Source: Chromobacterium paludis (GTDB lineage: Bacteria; Pseudomonadota; Gammaproteobacteria; Burkholderiales; Chromobacteriaceae). From it: a stretch of 64,000 nt of DNA. The translations under genes were made by a program, and so were the position numbers. Below are positions 62,399 through 64,000 of the stretch, piece after piece. The DNA lies in NCBI RefSeq assembly GCF_008275125.1, contig NZ_CP043473.1:1984001-2048000 (forward strand), written 5' to 3'. Numbering within the stretch: position 1 is the first letter of the stretch; each line of letters opens with the position of its first letter. The notes beneath the pieces were generated by a model, which saw only the letters and a program-made list of their open reading frames with translations, searched no databases and was not told where the DNA came from.

Positions 62399-63838
62399 AT
62401 GGAACCCCTCGCTCTGGCGACCATCCTGCTGCCCTTCCTAGGCACGGCCCTGGTATTGGCCAGCCCGCGCCCAGCCGGCCGCTTCCTGGCGCCGCTGTTC
62501 GCGCTGCTGGCGACCATAGGCGCCATCTGGCTGGCCGCGGCCTTCAAAACGGCCGGCGGCATGGCCGCGCACTACCCCTTGCTCAGCTTCAACGGCATCG
62601 AGCTGTTGGGCCTGGCCGTGGACCGGCTCAGCACGCTGATAGGCATGGCCGTGGTGGGGCTGGGCTTTTTGGTGGCGCTGTACTCCACCGCCTATATGAC
62701 GCCGGCCAACCGCGAGCATCCGCACGCCGCCGCGCCGCGCTACTACGCCTACCTGCTGGTGTTCATCGGCGCGATGGCCGGCCTGGTGCTATCGTCCACG
62801 CTCTTGGGCCAGCTGGTGTGCTTCGAGATCACCGGCGCCTGCTCCTGGGGGCTGATCGGCTATTACCAGAAACCCAAGGCGCTGCAGTCTGCCTTGAAAG
62901 CCTTGCTGATCACCCATGTCGGCTCGCTGGGCCTGTACCTGGCCGCCGGCTGGCTGTTCGCGCATAGCGGCAGCTTCAGCCTCTCCGCGATCTCGGCGCT
63001 GCCGGATGCCGCCAAGGTCGTGGTGCTGCTGGGCGTGCTGTGGGCGGCCTGGGGCAAATCGGCCCAGCTGCCGCTGCACATGTGGCTGCCGGACGCGATG
63101 GAGGCCCCGACGCCGGTGTCCGCCTATCTGCACGCGGCCTCCATGGTGAAGGTGGGCGTCTACATCTTCGCCCGCGCGCTGGACGCCGCCGGCAGCGTGC
63201 CGCACCTGGTGGGCTGGGTGGGCGCGGTGATGGCCACCGTCACGCTGCTGTACGGCTTCTGGATGTATCTGCCGCAAACCGACATGAAGCGGCTGTTGGC
63301 CTACTCCACCATCACCCAGTTGTCCTACATCTTCCTGGCCCTATCGCTGTCGGCCTTCGGCTCGCGCCTGGCTTTCAACGGGGCCATCGCCCACATCTTC
63401 AACCACGCCTTCGCCAAGAGCCTGTTCTTCCTGGTGGCCGGCGCGCTCAGCTACAGCTGCGGCACGCGGATGCTACCTTCCTTGCGCGGCCTGCTGCGCG
63501 GCGCGCCGCTATTGGGCGCGAGCTTTTGCGTGGCCGCGCTGGCCATTACCGGCGTGCCGCCGTTCAACGGCTTCTTCAGCAAGTTCGCCATCTTCGCCGC
63601 CGGCTTCCAGTTATCGGCCGGCGAACCGTGGCTGCTGCCGCTGATGTTGCTGGCGATGGCGGAATCGGTGGCCAGCTTCGCCTGGTTCCTGCGCTGGTTC
63701 GGCAAGACGGTGCCGGGCGAACCGTCCCCTGTGGTGGCCGCGGCCCAGCCGCTGCCTTGGCAAATGAAAACCGTGCTGGCCGCGCTGCTGGCGATGAGTC
63801 TGGCTTCCAGCTTCATCGCCGCGGCGTGGCTGGCTTGA
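62399..63838 (+). CDS. hyfD: Hydrogenase-4 membrane subunit HyfD
   Basis: HyfD is a second antiporter-like (NuoN/MrpD-type) subunit found in hydrogenase 4 but not in hydrogenase 3. The 479-residue protein, the same length as E. coli HyfD, has about 14 membrane helices, with the proton-path motifs LLGQLVCFEITGACSWGLIG, AAWGKSAQLPLHMWLPDAME and NHAFAKSLFFLVAGALSYSC. Its presence makes this a Hyf rather than Hyc system. Confidence 0.94.
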   Translation: MEPLALATILLPFLGTALVLASPRPAGRFLAPLFALLATIGAIWLAAAFKTAGGMAAHYPLLSFNGIELLGLAVDRLSTLIGMAVVGLGFLVALYSTAYMTPANREHPHAAAPRYYAYLLVFIGAMAGLVLSSTLLGQLVCFEITGACSWGLIGYYQKPKALQSALKALLITHVGSLGLYLAAGWLFAHSGSFSLSAISALPDAAKVVVLLGVLWAAWGKSAQLPLHMWLPDAMEAPTPVSAYLHAASMVKVGVYIFARALDAAGSVPHLVGWVGAVMATVTLLYGFWMYLPQTDMKRLLAYSTITQLSYIFLALSLSAFGSRLAFNGAIAHIFNHAFAKSLFFLVAGALSYSCGTRMLPSLRGLLRGAPLLGASFCVAALAITGVPPFNGFFSKFAIFAAGFQLSAGEPWLLPLMLLAMAESVASFAWFLRWFGKTVPGEPSPVVAAAQPLPWQMKTVLAALLAMSLASSFIAAAWLA

Positions 63839-63848
63839 GGAGGCGAGG

Positions 63849-64000
63849 ATGGACGGCATGCTGATCGTCAACAACCTGGCCGGGCTGTTGATCGTCACTT
63901 CGCTCTTGGTGATTTGCGCCAATCGCGTGGCGACGGCCGCCTGGTTCTATGTCTTGCAATCGCTGACGCTGGTGGGCGTGTTCCTGGCGCTGGCCAGCGC
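63849..64000 (+). CDS. hyfE: Hydrogenase-4 membrane subunit HyfE (5' part only)
   Basis: The first 50 residues (MDGMLIVNNLAGLLIVTSLL, then ANRVATAAWFYVLQSLTLVG) match the start of E. coli HyfE, a small NuoK-like subunit. The ATG follows an AGGCGAGG site ten bases after hyfD. The rest, and presumably hyfF-G-H-I and a regulator, lie beyond the window. Confidence 0.88.
   Translation, partial: MDGMLIVNNLAGLLIVTSLLVICANRVATAAWFYVLQSLTLVGVFLALAS

Overview
The window is GC-rich, densely coded DNA from a Gram-negative proteobacterium, most likely a betaproteobacterium of the Chromobacterium/Neisseriales type. This assignment is inferred from gene content and codon style, not from a marker gene. It holds three large functional blocks joined by smaller loci.

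Region 1 (1-8.7 kb): a partial family-3 solute-binding protein, a DUF2325 protein behind a perfect Fur-box palindrome, a repeat-type protein, then a long minus-strand run: hopanoid/squalene genes hpnC-hpnD-hpnE, a YciK-like SDR, a lipoprotein, radA, an ECF sigma factor and a 61-residue zinc-finger anti-sigma protein. Many of these genes overlap by one to four bases. Region 2 (8.9-10.1 kb) is a tRNA array: four tRNA-Ala(GGC) and two tRNA-Glu(TTC), with two good sigma-70 promoters and two terminators.

Region 3 (10.1-38.3 kb) is a second, lateral-type flagellar system. The minus strand carries flgM-flgN-flgJ(muramidase), a Crp/Fnr-like regulator, and fliE-F-G-H-I-J followed by fliD-S-T-K-L-A-motA-motB, the order of the lafB-lafU genes of lateral systems. 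The plus strand carries fliM-N-P-Q-R-flhB-flhA. No LafK-type sigma-54 regulator and no chemotaxis gene is present, and FliM lacks the CheY-binding N-terminus. A phosphorelay-like trio (BetR-receiver protein, hybrid kinase, periplasmic sulfite-oxidase-fold protein), an M9 collagenase lipoprotein and the flagellin gene complete the block.

Region 4 (38.5-45.7 kb): a plus-strand run of a serine-carboxypeptidase-fold protein with its catalytic serine and aspartate replaced, a CaiB/BaiF CoA-transferase and an MFS transporter. Beside it lie an orphan RbsB-like lipoprotein and zapE. The three-gene run is the best candidate in the window for an undescribed pathway.

Region 5 (45.1-64 kb) is a formate hydrogenlyase locus of the hydrogenase-4 type. 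hydN-fdhF-moaA-hupE run on the minus strand, hypABFCDE and hyfABCDE... on the plus strand; hyfE is cut by the window end. FdhF carries cysteine in place of selenocysteine at residue 140. Matching sigma-54 promoters precede hydN and hyfA. A lower-GC islet with two secreted proteins of unknown function separates hypE from hyfA.
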